This document shows positions 51,339-58,328 of a stretch of 64,000 bases of DNA, piece by piece. Location of the stretch: the NCBI RefSeq assembly GCF_001553605.1, contig NZ_CP014229.1, forward strand, positions 227,001 through 291,000, given 5' to 3'. The notes below the pieces were generated by a model that searched no databases, was not told the DNA's origin, and saw only the letters and a program-made list of their open reading frames with translations. The position numbers and the translations under genes are program-made. Each line of letters begins with the position of its first letter. The stretch's first letter is position 1. Origin of the DNA: Desulfovibrio fairfieldensis (GTDB lineage Bacteria; Desulfobacterota; Desulfovibrionia; Desulfovibrionales; Desulfovibrionaceae).

Positions 51339-51799
51339 TACCTTTTCTCCAGGGCGGTTATACGTTGCTCCAATTCCGCAATTTCAAGAGTCTTGGCGTG
51401 GGCGTTGGCCAGCGCCGCAAGGGCCTGTCCCTCGCCCGGAGTAATCCGCCCGGCTGCCACGGAATCAAGGATAGCTGCGGTGAGCTGCGGGAGGTCCGCG
51501 GCACCCTCGACTTGGGGAAGGTTAATAGGGATCAGCGCCGCTTCCTTCCGTGCGGGGAGAATGCGCTCCAAGCACAAGCGCAAAGCGGTTGTGTCACCTC
51601 CCAGCGCCAGTTCGACGGCCTTCCGGGTCAGGTTTTCCACTTCTCCGTCGAGCAATGCCTGGGCGGCCAAGGTGGCCTTGTTACGGCTGCCGGGAATGCG
51701 GCCTTTCGGATTCGCACAGTTGCCGGGGGCAAATTTTCCGTCAGGGCGGCGGTCCGATTCCAGCCGGGATTCAGCCGGTTTAGATGAGGTCTTGGTCAT
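51338..51799 (-). CDS. DUF5681-like protein, possible small packaging or DNA-binding factor
   Basis: Encodes 153 aa. The N-terminal block RRPDGKFAPGNCANPKGRIP then GSRNKAT is the signature of DUF5681-type proteins that lie beside terminase genes in some phages and mobile elements. The centre (LTRKAVELALGGDTTALRLC) and a C-terminal coiled coil (KTLEIAELEQRITALEKR) follow. It overlaps the ERCC4 gene by four bases. A small-terminase-like role is a guess; no large terminase is present here. Confidence 0.65.
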   Translation of the reverse strand: MTKTSSKPAESRLESDRRPDGKFAPGNCANPKGRIPGSRNKATLAAQALLDGEVENLTRKAVELALGGDTTALRLCLERILPARKEAALIPINLPQVEGAADLPQLTAAILDSVAAGRITPGEGQALAALANAHAKTLEIAELEQRITALEKR

Positions 51800-52281
51800 G
51801 CTGCCGTCTCCTTATCGTTGCCGTGAGCCTTGACGATAGAGCGCCAGCGGCGGCGGGCTGATTCCAAATACTGCCGAAGAAAGCTCCAGGTCACATATTC
51901 GGCGGCGGTCCGGCTTCCAGCAAAGAGGAAGGGCACACGATACCGCCCCATGAAGGCGGCCACGCTCTGGCATGCCGCATGCGGATTCAGACGGCTCCGG
52001 TACTGGCCCCCGGCCAGATCGGCCCAACTCGCCTCAACCACCACAACGAAGGCGTCCAGGGCCGCGCCCCGCTGCAATTCCCGTTCAAAGCGTTCACGCT
52101 CCCGGCCCAGGCATTGCACTAAGTCGGTAAGCTCCTTGCGCTCCACCGCCACACGGTCAGCCAATCCGGCAAGACTGTAATCTCCCACGGTCAGAGTACC
52201 CGCCTCAACCTCCACGCCCTCATAGCGTGGCCCGGCGAAGGCATAGGGCGCTTGCTCGCGGCTATCTTGAATAATTCGCAT
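51796..52281 (-). CDS. ERCC4-domain nuclease
   Basis: Encodes 161 aa. MRIIQDSREQAPYAF and VAVERKELTDLVQCLG supply the conserved D-S-R-E-Q and E-R-K-x-x-x-D active site of XPF/ERCC4 nucleases, and RERERFERELQRG the basic helix after it. The start at 52281 shares a base with the primase stop (TAATG); a longer upstream frame is primase sequence. Phage ERCC4 nucleases trim branched or replicating DNA, so it probably acts with the helicase and primase. Confidence 0.88.
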   Translation of the reverse strand: MRIIQDSREQAPYAFAGPRYEGVEVEAGTLTVGDYSLAGLADRVAVERKELTDLVQCLGRERERFERELQRGAALDAFVVVVEASWADLAGGQYRSRLNPHAACQSVAAFMGRYRVPFLFAGSRTAAEYVTWSFLRQYLESARRRWRSIVKAHGNDKETAA

Positions 52282-53414
52282 TACGCGGCCTCCTGCGCGC
52301 TGTTTGAGGTTGATATGGACGGTGTGTCGTCTTGCTCGTTTTCGACGTTTTTGCGGCCATCTAGGCGCGAATTTTCGGCAAGGGAAAGAACGGATGTGAC
52401 CCACTCACGGACAGTGGGCACAGCTTCAAGCCGGAGTGCGGCGGCGTGCATCTCGGTCGGGTCTTTGGCGGACACGGCGGGACAACACACGGCAGAAGGG
52501 AAGGCCTGCTTCCATCTCTGCCAGGCGATCCGGCCCCCGGCGTCATTGTCGGGACAGGCAATCACCAACGGCGCAGCCCTGACAAAAGCGTCGGTGGCTG
52601 TATCCGCGCCCTTCAAATCGCCCATGAGCGCCACGGCGGCGCACAAGTCCCCGGACTCCTGATGGACAAGCGCGGCGTCCAGGGAGGATTCCACCAGCAG
52701 CACGGGTAGGCCAGCACGCCCGGCCACAAAGGGCACATTGCTGGACCCGGCAACTTGCCAGTATTTGGGGCGGCCTTCCGGGCGGTCATCGGGACAGCGA
52801 ACGGTCAGGGCCATGATCCCGGCCCGGCGGCGGGTGGCGATCACCAAGCCGCGCGGCAGCAAGAGCTTGTCCCGGCCCTGTTGGGTGGGCAGATTCCACG
52901 CGGCGCGGGGTTCGTATCTATCGCGGGGGTTCCAGCCCAGACCGCAGGCGCGGGCGGTGTCGGGAGTCAGATAGCGTCCTGTGACGGCAAGCACCGTCTC
53001 CGCGTCAGTCTCAAGGCCCCGCTGGCAGTTGACCAAGAATACGGCGGCGCGCTCCATCCACGGGACCGGGGGAAGTTGGGCGGGCTTGGGCATCGGCACA
53101 GTCACGGGGCGCGCTGTGCCGGGCGTGTGCCGGGGGTTCGGCTTGGCAGGATAAGAGGCATGGCTGTCCCTTGGCGTCAGGCTCAGCGCCCTACAGGCGT
53201 CCGGGTAGCTCATGCCGTAGAACTGCCGTAGGAATTGAATGCCGTCGCCCTTGGCTCCGCAGCCACGGCACAGGAATGCGCCGCCACGCGGACGGTCCGG
53301 CCAGACAAGAAAGCGGTCGCGGCCCCCGCAGTCGGGACAGGGTCCGGCCCACTCGTGCGGGCCTTTGGCTTTGAAAGCCTCCTGGCAAGAGAGAAAGTCC
53401 AGAATATTGCTCAT
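52281..53414 (-). CDS. Primase with CHC2 zinc finger and TOPRIM domain
   Basis: Encodes 377 aa. CPDCGGRDRFLVWPDRP then FLCRGCGAKGDGIQFL form the CHC2-type zinc ribbon (about residues 25-65). LPVLLVESSLDAALVHQESG carries the TOPRIM Glu, and VIACPDNDAGG the TOPRIM acidic pair (about residues 235-320). This combination marks phage and satellite primases that start synthesis on single-stranded DNA. It is followed by the ERCC4 gene and preceded by the iteron stretch and the helicase gene. Confidence 0.9.
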   Translation of the reverse strand: MSNILDFLSCQEAFKAKGPHEWAGPCPDCGGRDRFLVWPDRPRGGAFLCRGCGAKGDGIQFLRQFYGMSYPDACRALSLTPRDSHASYPAKPNPRHTPGTARPVTVPMPKPAQLPPVPWMERAAVFLVNCQRGLETDAETVLAVTGRYLTPDTARACGLGWNPRDRYEPRAAWNLPTQQGRDKLLLPRGLVIATRRRAGIMALTVRCPDDRPEGRPKYWQVAGSSNVPFVAGRAGLPVLLVESSLDAALVHQESGDLCAAVALMGDLKGADTATDAFVRAAPLVIACPDNDAGGRIAWQRWKQAFPSAVCCPAVSAKDPTEMHAAALRLEAVPTVREWVTSVLSLAENSRLDGRKNVENEQDDTPSISTSNSAQEAA

Positions 53415-53434
53415 TGTTTTATTTCCTGTTTTCC

Positions 53435-53685
53435 CTTGTTCCGGCTTTTCTAAAGACCTTGTTCCAGGGGACCAGAAAGGCCCCTGGAAGGTCTTTCTTT
53501 AGAAAGAACAAGCGGAACAACGGAACAAGCTCATTATTTCAACAGGTTACGAGCTTGTTCTAAGTCTCGGAACAAGCGCCACCGGAACAAGCTCATAACT
53601 ATTTTAAATTATTTACTAAAAAGCCTTGTTCTGGTTCGTCGGAACAAGCGGTAAAAGGGGCATTGGAACAAGCTCTAGAACAAGC
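53435..53685. repeat. Iteron-like array, about 12 copies of GGAACAAGC, candidate replication origin
   Basis: Direct copies of (A/G)GAACAAGC start at 53505, 53514 (imperfect), 53522, 53569, 53584, 53641, 53665 and 53677; inverted copies CTTGTTC(C/T) start at 53435, 53458, 53553 and 53625. The array runs through the gap between primase and helicase genes and into the helicase 3' end, with an AT-rich patch at 53593-53620. Spaced iterons beside helicase and primase genes are typical of a replication origin. Confidence 0.8.
53452..53496 (-). terminator. Interrupted hairpin inside the iteron region
   Basis: AAAGACC (53452-53458) pairs with GGTCTTT (53490-53496), and inside it CCAGGGG (53464-53470) pairs with CCCCTGG (53481-53487). 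It lies between helicase and primase genes and could attenuate transcription or form part of the origin. Confidence 0.45.
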
Positions 53686-54912
53686 TCGCGGCATCAGCAC
53701 CGTGCCGTTGCCCTTGTCTTTTTTGGCCTCCACAATCCCCCCTGATTCCAAGGCATAGAACTTCGCTTTTTTGTGACGCTCTACACCCCAGCCAAAGGCA
53801 TCGACCCCACCACGGCTAGATGCTAAAGGCTCCAGCCCTTCTTCTGCCCGGCGCTTCACCTCTGCCACCAGGGCGGCGGCGTCCGCCTCCCGGCTCTGTG
53901 CCTCCTGCTCTTGGGCGACGGGTTCAACTCGGCGCAACAGGCCATGCTCACAGCGGGAAAGAAAATATTTAGGTTCCGGCGCACCGCAGTTTTTCTTGCT
54001 CACGCGCACGGCCAGAAAGGCCCCGTCAGCCCGGCCCACTGCATCTTCGCCAATAATCTTGACGGCCAGCTTGGAGGCCAGAGGGGCAAGATTGACCTGC
54101 CAGCGGACGCAGCCCGCAAGTGCGGAAGCGCCACGGCTGGCGGTCTGTTCAAGGGCGGTATTCAAGGACAAGTCGTCGGAGGCCAGCGCACCCGTCACTT
54201 TTGCGGTGTGGTGCAAGAGGACGGTGGCGCAGTCAAAATCTCGGCAAACTTCTTCCAGGAGCGCACAAGCGGCGGTCATGGCCGGATTGTCATTCTCGGC
54301 CACGGCTAGGAAGCGGGCCAGGGTGTCAAGGATCAGCAGCGTGGGGCGAAACTCTTTCAGGATGGCGCGCAAGTCGGTCAGAGCATCAGTCTTGATTACG
54401 TCGCCGCCCATCCCTCGGCACAAGGCCACGTCACCGGTCACAGGCACAGCGAAGATATTTTTCATCGCCTGAACTTGGGCCTGTTCCGGCAGCGTTTTCA
54501 GAGTATGGTGAACGCGGCGGTGTAAGGTCAGTTCGTCGTCCTCCGCCGAGATGTAGAGGGCACGGCCCTCATGCGCCGGTTCCCACGCTCCAAGCCAAGG
54601 CAGGCCAGCAGCCACGGCAATGGCAAGCTGAATGGCGGCGGTGGACTTACCGGACCCCGGCGCTCCGATCATAGCTCCCAAGGTCTTGCAACGCAGGCTG
54701 CCTTTCAGAAGCCAGTCGAAGGCGGGCGGAAATTCCGAAAAGTACCGCTCTCCGCTGTACTTGGAGATGTCCAGTTGCAACGGGCGCGGTTGAACAGGAG
54801 AAGCGGACTCTTCCCTTGCCGGGTCCGCCGGGCAGGCGGCGAGAAAGTCGGCGCGGGCCTGCTCAATCTGGGCGACGGTGTCGGCGGGAGTGAGGACGGC
54901 GGCTTGGCTCAT
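53599..54912 (-). CDS. RepA-like hexameric helicase/ATPase
   Basis: Encodes 437 aa of the RecA-fold RepA (AAA_25) family used by plasmids and satellites. Walker A is GAPGSGKSTAAIQLAIA (about residues 82-98), Walker B is PTLLILDTLARFL, and a VLLHHTAKVTG sensor segment follows. A C-terminal winged region (AEVKRRAEEGLEPLASSRGG) precedes a tail RACSRACSNAPFTACSDE that is simply the translated iterons. The start at 54912 has GGAGG about nine bases upstream, and it overlaps the Cys-rich gene by ATGA. It probably unwinds the nearby origin. Confidence 0.88.
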   Translation of the reverse strand: MSQAAVLTPADTVAQIEQARADFLAACPADPAREESASPVQPRPLQLDISKYSGERYFSEFPPAFDWLLKGSLRCKTLGAMIGAPGSGKSTAAIQLAIAVAAGLPWLGAWEPAHEGRALYISAEDDELTLHRRVHHTLKTLPEQAQVQAMKNIFAVPVTGDVALCRGMGGDVIKTDALTDLRAILKEFRPTLLILDTLARFLAVAENDNPAMTAACALLEEVCRDFDCATVLLHHTAKVTGALASDDLSLNTALEQTASRGASALAGCVRWQVNLAPLASKLAVKIIGEDAVGRADGAFLAVRVSKKNCGAPEPKYFLSRCEHGLLRRVEPVAQEQEAQSREADAAALVAEVKRRAEEGLEPLASSRGGVDAFGWGVERHKKAKFYALESGGIVEAKKDKGNGTVLMPRACSRACSNAPFTACSDEPEQGFLVNNLK

Positions 54913-55097
54913 GCTGCGTCGCCTCCGGCTTCCAAGCGCAGGGGGCAGGCGAGGCGGCAATAGGGGCAGGCGCGACAATTCGCTTGCAGAGGGCAAAGTT
55001 CGTGGGATATAAAAGTGTCAAGCCAACAACCTTTCCCATTTCCATCACCGCCCGGTTCCCCAGCCGGGCGGCTTCGTTTTTTCTGAGGGGAAGGCAT
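54909..55097 (-). CDS. Small cysteine-rich (zinc-ribbon-like) protein
   Basis: Encodes 62 aa. The second half carries CWLDTFISHELCPLQANCRA and CPYCRLACPLRLEAGG, with seven Cys that could bind one or two zinc ions. Its start shares a base with the alpA stop, and its end overlaps the helicase start by four bases, so it is embedded in the operon and very probably translated. It is only slightly longer than the usual cut-off for gene finders. It may be a DNA-binding cofactor of replication; no family is recognised. Confidence 0.65.
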   Translation of the reverse strand: MPSPQKKRSRPAGEPGGDGNGKGCWLDTFISHELCPLQANCRACPYCRLACPLRLEAGGDAA

Positions 55098-55318
55098 TAC
55101 TCCGCACCCTCAGTGGATTGAGAACCGAACTGCTCAATCAGAGCACGGATGTCTTCAACACGGTACACCTTGACGCGAGGGCTAAAGGCTATGGGGCGAG
55201 GGAACTCTCCTGATTTTACGCCTTTGTACCACCGCGTTTTTTTTATAGGGATGAACTTCAAGACATCGTTCAGACGGAGAAAACCTGTTACCGGCAAAGT
55301 AGGGATGCGCTGTGACAT
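55097..55318 (-). CDS. AlpA-family transcriptional regulator/excisionase-like
   Basis: Encodes 73 aa with the compact MerR-like winged HTH of AlpA/Xis proteins: TGFLRLNDVLKFIPIKKTRW, YKGVKSGEFPRPIAFSPRV and VYRVEDIRALIEQ. AlpA-type proteins activate integrase or excision and act as master regulators in P4-like elements and PICIs. It is the first gene of the long operon. Upstream (55319-55545) is intergenic with a likely promoter. Confidence 0.9.
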   Translation of the reverse strand: MSQRIPTLPVTGFLRLNDVLKFIPIKKTRWYKGVKSGEFPRPIAFSPRVKVYRVEDIRALIEQFGSQSTEGAE

Positions 55319-55491
55319 ATATCCTCCAAAGTGCTATTGCGAGTTAAAAACGTTCGCGAGCTTTGAAGGAAGGATACACGGCTGAAAGTGCAAAAAAAGA
55401 GGGGAAACCCTAAACAGTTTCCCCGGAAACTATGAACACCTTGAAATGGTTGATATTTTTTAGTCTGTAACCGTCACTTCTCCATATCCGT

Positions 55492-55544
55492 CCTCTGAAA
55501 ACCATGAACACCTTGTTTTTATTCATGTTCATTGTTTTCAGAGG
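55492..55544 (-). terminator. Long hairpin downstream of the 349-aa gene
   Basis: CCTCTGAAAACCATGAACA (55492-55510) pairs with 55526-55544 with a single mismatch around a 15-base T-rich loop. It directly follows the 349-aa gene stop and probably ends its transcript. The motif ATGAACACCTTG recurs at 55432-55443. Confidence 0.6.
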
Positions 55545-55545
55545 G

Positions 55546-56595
55546 CTATTTTTTCGGCCTTCCCGGTCCGCTCTTGTGTTTGTCGGGCAAAGATTCCCAC
55601 GCGATTCTATCGGCCTTGGTGTGAGTTCTTCCCCCTGATGCGACATCTTTCATTCGATTCTCAAGGGTGGATCTGGTGATGCCCGTTTCATTATTGCCGA
55701 CAATTTTAACCAGTACTGAACAGGCCGCGCGGAATGAGTTTTCCCAAAGGGCAGCATCTACAGTGACAACCTCTTGTGGTTGAGAGGCGGCGGCAAGCTC
55801 TGTCCGCAGTTCCTGGTTCTGATCGTTCAGGCGCTTGTTCCACTGGTGAAGGCTTTCAATCTGCTTTTGGGCCTCGGCAAGCTGAAACTCAGGGTTAGGA
55901 GTACACACAGCCGCTGTTGAAACAGGAACATCTTTGATAGTAATATTTCTTTTTTCTTGCATTCCCCGCTGTTGGAATTCCTCCCAGTCTAAGCGGTGAA
56001 CTCGCAAGTCTGCATTCGAAAGATCTTCGGTTGAAAAAAAGGGGACATTTCCTCCCCTATACCCTCCGTCCATTAGCCGCGCCATAAAGCTTTCTTCCCA
56101 TGAAGTTATGAGCCTATTAGGGTTCGAATCGTCATTCAGAAAACAAACGAATTGATATGGACTTAACTGTAAAGACTTTCGGACCTCTTCAATGGGTAGA
56201 TATTCGTCAGCCTGTTTGGAAGAACCCCAAGCTTCATCTGGATTTGTAACAACTTGATATAGTACTTTAGGATGGTCATTTTCGTATTTTGAAATTTCAC
56301 TTAATATGAAAGCGATTCCTGTAAAGTCATAATATGCGTCATTACCTTGATAATCCACATAGTAATTACCATTTTCTTCGCAGGGGATGCATTCTGTTAT
56401 TATTCCACCCTGTCCATCATCGAGAACTTTGTGCACATGATATGCTATAGGAAGACATTCGAATAAATCACTAGAGCGATCAATCATGTTCGCAAGTTCA
56501 CTCTCAAGGATACCCGGCCATCGTTTCAAAACATTATCAGCAGAAATCATTGGTTCTTTAATCTCTAATAACTCCTTAACGCCAAACCCTTTCAT
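55546..56595 (-). CDS. Accessory protein of unknown function beside the integrase
   Basis: Encodes 349 aa. The composition is noticeably more AT-rich than its neighbours. The N-terminal part contains MISADNVLKRWPGILESELA and DLFECLPIAYHVHKVLD, the middle CFLNDDSNPNRLITSWEESF, then a coiled coil (FQLAEAQKQIESLHQWNKRL) and a basic C-terminus GGRTHTKADRIAWES ending KSGPGRPKK. The end resembles DNA-binding tails, and WPG-x-x-x-SEL recalls a helix seen in regulatory domains of some mobile-element proteins; I cannot assign it. GGAGG precedes the start at 56595. It is single, between alpA and the integrase. Confidence 0.65.
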   Translation of the reverse strand: MKGFGVKELLEIKEPMISADNVLKRWPGILESELANMIDRSSDLFECLPIAYHVHKVLDDGQGGIITECIPCEENGNYYVDYQGNDAYYDFTGIAFILSEISKYENDHPKVLYQVVTNPDEAWGSSKQADEYLPIEEVRKSLQLSPYQFVCFLNDDSNPNRLITSWEESFMARLMDGGYRGGNVPFFSTEDLSNADLRVHRLDWEEFQQRGMQEKRNITIKDVPVSTAAVCTPNPEFQLAEAQKQIESLHQWNKRLNDQNQELRTELAAASQPQEVVTVDAALWENSFRAACSVLVKIVGNNETGITRSTLENRMKDVASGGRTHTKADRIAWESLPDKHKSGPGRPKK

Positions 56596-56765
56596 GCCAG
56601 CCTCCTTTCTTGCTGGTTGCCCTTTCGTTAACTCCCCGGCAGGATGGAAAGGGCATCTTTTCGGCATGGTTCATGACGCCATGTCTAGCCGGGGAAATTT
56701 GAAATTTTCCTTCTGTCTGGCATCCATCTACTGCCGGGGCAGCGTGTCTCTCCCTTCCTGCCCGG

Positions 56766-57989
56766 TCAAGCGGTAGGCTTGCCCCTGTCCGCGGATTGCG
56801 GGTCAGATTGCCCGCGTAAGCCGTCCAGATAGTTGGCCCATTCATCCATCATGCGGCGGCGCTCCGGCAAATGCTCAGCGTAATTGTAAGCGGCCCGCAC
56901 ATGGTCGCGTTCCCCGTGGGCAAGCTGGCGCTCGATCCAGTCACGGTTATAACCCATCTCATTGAGCAGGGTAGACGCCATGCCCCGGAAGCCGTGCATG
57001 GTCATTTCGTCCTTGGTGAAGCCCATGCTGCGGATCGCCACCAACATGGATTCAATGGAGATGGGTTTCGTGTCTGTACGAATGGAGGGGAAGAGAAAGC
57101 GCCCATTGCCGGTATAGGGCTGTAGCTCCGCTAATATGCTCAGGGCTTGCCGCGAGAGCGGGACAATATGGCGCTGGCGCATCTTCATCTTGCTGGCCGG
57201 GAGCCGCCATTCTTTTGCCGTGAGGTCGAATTCCGCCCATTCGGCTTTCTGCAGCTCGCCAGGGCGCACAAAGAGCAGGGGGGCAAGGCGGAGGGCGCAG
57301 CGCATAGGAAAGAAGCCTCCATAGGCGTCTATGGCTCGCAGAAGTTGGCCGATGCGCTTTTTGTCCGTGAGGGCGGCCATGTGCTTGACGTTGACCTTGG
57401 GCAGGGCGGCGTGAAGTCCGGTTGAAACATCGTACTTGGTCCGCCCTGTAGCAATGGCATAGCGAAAGACCTGACCGCAAATCTGAATCAGGCGGTGGGC
57501 CGTCTCAATAGCTCCGGTCTGCTCAATCCGCCGGGCAGCATTCAAGATGTCCGTAGGTTCGACCTCCGCAATGGGCTTTGCCCCTACCACGGGGAAAATC
57601 TGGCGCTCAAAGAGAGATCGTACTTTTTTGGCATAGCTGGGCGCGAGATTTACCACATGCTTGCCAAACCATTCCCGCGTCACGATTTCAAAGGAATCAG
57701 CCTCCGCGCTTGTGAAGCTGGCCTTGATGGCTTGGCGCTGGGCGCTGGGGTCAATGCCCTGGGCAATGAGTTTTCTAGCCTCATCACGTTTGACGCGCGC
57801 TTCTTTCAACCCCGTGTCGGGGTAAGTCCCAAGCGAGAGCAATTTTTCCTTACCCCCAAGCCGGTACTTGAGCCGCCACCACTTACCCCCGCCTGGGGTA
57901 ACAATGATAAATAGTCCCCCGGCGTCATACAGTTTGTATGGTTTATCTTGGGGCTTGGCGTTGCGCAGGGCCGTGTCAGAAAGGGGCAT
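56766..57989 (-). CDS. int: P4-type tyrosine integrase
   Basis: Encodes 407 aa. Residues 1-90 are the DUF4102 arm-binding domain (LSDTALRNAKPQDKPYKLYD, GGLFIIVTPGGGKWWRLKYR), followed by a core-binding SAM-like domain and a catalytic domain with Arg in FVRPGELQKAEW, HGFRGMAST (His-x-x-Arg) and a late His and Tyr in RAAYNYAEHL. It recombines attP with the tRNA-CAT gene, whose 3' end lies 174 bases away. The AGTTACCCC repeats near its start may be its arm sites. Confidence 0.95.
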   Translation of the reverse strand: MPLSDTALRNAKPQDKPYKLYDAGGLFIIVTPGGGKWWRLKYRLGGKEKLLSLGTYPDTGLKEARVKRDEARKLIAQGIDPSAQRQAIKASFTSAEADSFEIVTREWFGKHVVNLAPSYAKKVRSLFERQIFPVVGAKPIAEVEPTDILNAARRIEQTGAIETAHRLIQICGQVFRYAIATGRTKYDVSTGLHAALPKVNVKHMAALTDKKRIGQLLRAIDAYGGFFPMRCALRLAPLLFVRPGELQKAEWAEFDLTAKEWRLPASKMKMRQRHIVPLSRQALSILAELQPYTGNGRFLFPSIRTDTKPISIESMLVAIRSMGFTKDEMTMHGFRGMASTLLNEMGYNRDWIERQLAHGERDHVRAAYNYAEHLPERRRMMDEWANYLDGLRGQSDPQSADRGKPTA

Positions 57990-58001
57990 GGGTGGCTCTT
58001 G

Positions 58002-58047
58002 GGGTAACAGTTTTTGAGGTAAGCCAGTTACCCCTAAAAGTTACCCC
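58002..58047. repeat. AGTTACCCC repeats, right end (possible integrase arm sites)
   Basis: Holds one inverted GGGGTAAC (about 58004-58011) and two direct AGTTACCCC units (58027-58047). The latter pair is mirrored at the left end (38493-38513). Confidence 0.5.
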
Positions 58048-58076
58048 AAGAAAAGAACGGATGTCAACGGACATTG

Positions 58077-58176
58077 GCGAACTCCAGCGGAGTGTGATTC
58101 CCCATAAAAGCAAAACCCGCCGGGGTCTTGCGAACCTCGGCGGACTTTGGCGGAACTTGCATTGGTGGGCCCACCA
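58077..58176. repeat. tRNA-tail/terminator repeat, copy C (right attachment site)
   Basis: About 100 bases that match copy B at 38332-38432 and end inside the tRNA-CAT gene. Copy C is the one attached to the complete tRNA, so it marks the current junction of element and tRNA. The hairpin in its middle also terminates the tRNA transcript. Confidence 0.85.
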
Positions 58177-58238
58177 GGACTTGAACCTGGGACCTGCCGG
58201 TTATGAGCCGGAGGCTCTACCAACTGAGCTATAGGCCC
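58163..58238 (-). tRNA. tRNA with CAT anticodon (tRNA-Met, or tRNA-Ile2)
   Basis: A 76-nt cloverleaf including encoded CCA: acceptor GGGCCTA/TGGGCCC with one G-U pair, D arm GCTCAGTTGGTAGAGC, anticodon loop CTCATAA, T arm CCAGGTTCAAGTCCTGG. The CAT anticodon is elongator Met or, if the C is lysidinylated by TilS, Ile2. The absence of initiator-type GGG-CCC pairs in the anticodon stem argues against an initiator tRNA. It is the integration site of the element to its left. Confidence 0.94.
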
Positions 58239-58328
58239 GAGAGCTTTCGTATAGCCGGAAGCAACCGCGCCGGTCAAGGCGGATTGGGCGGATCGGGCGG
58301 GAGACGCGCCCGCCTCCGCGTCGTGCCG

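Larger units (their letters stand above)
38332..58176. mobile_element. 19.8-kb tRNA-integrated element, satellite or reduced prophage
   Basis: Bounded by repeat copies B and C, the latter overlapping the 3' end of the tRNA-CAT gene. It holds a P4-type integrase next to the tRNA, an AlpA-like gene, helicase and primase with iterons, ERCC4 nuclease, a repressor with divergent control region, antirepressor-like remnants, a toxin-antitoxin pair and two large ejection-like proteins. No capsid, portal, tail, lysis or large terminase gene is visible. The alpA-to-polyvalent block reads as one long minus-strand operon with mostly overlapping start and stop codons. Base composition drops in several places (40.5-42.3 and 55.3-56.6 kb). 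Confidence 0.88.

Noticed and set aside
55410..55646. 78-codon minus-strand frame over the hairpin before alpA
   Set aside because: Overlaps a terminator and the end of the 349-aa gene, with no coding signature.
38332..58176. CRISPR array
   Set aside because: The repeats present are iterons and palindromes of irregular spacing, with no regular spacers and no cas genes.
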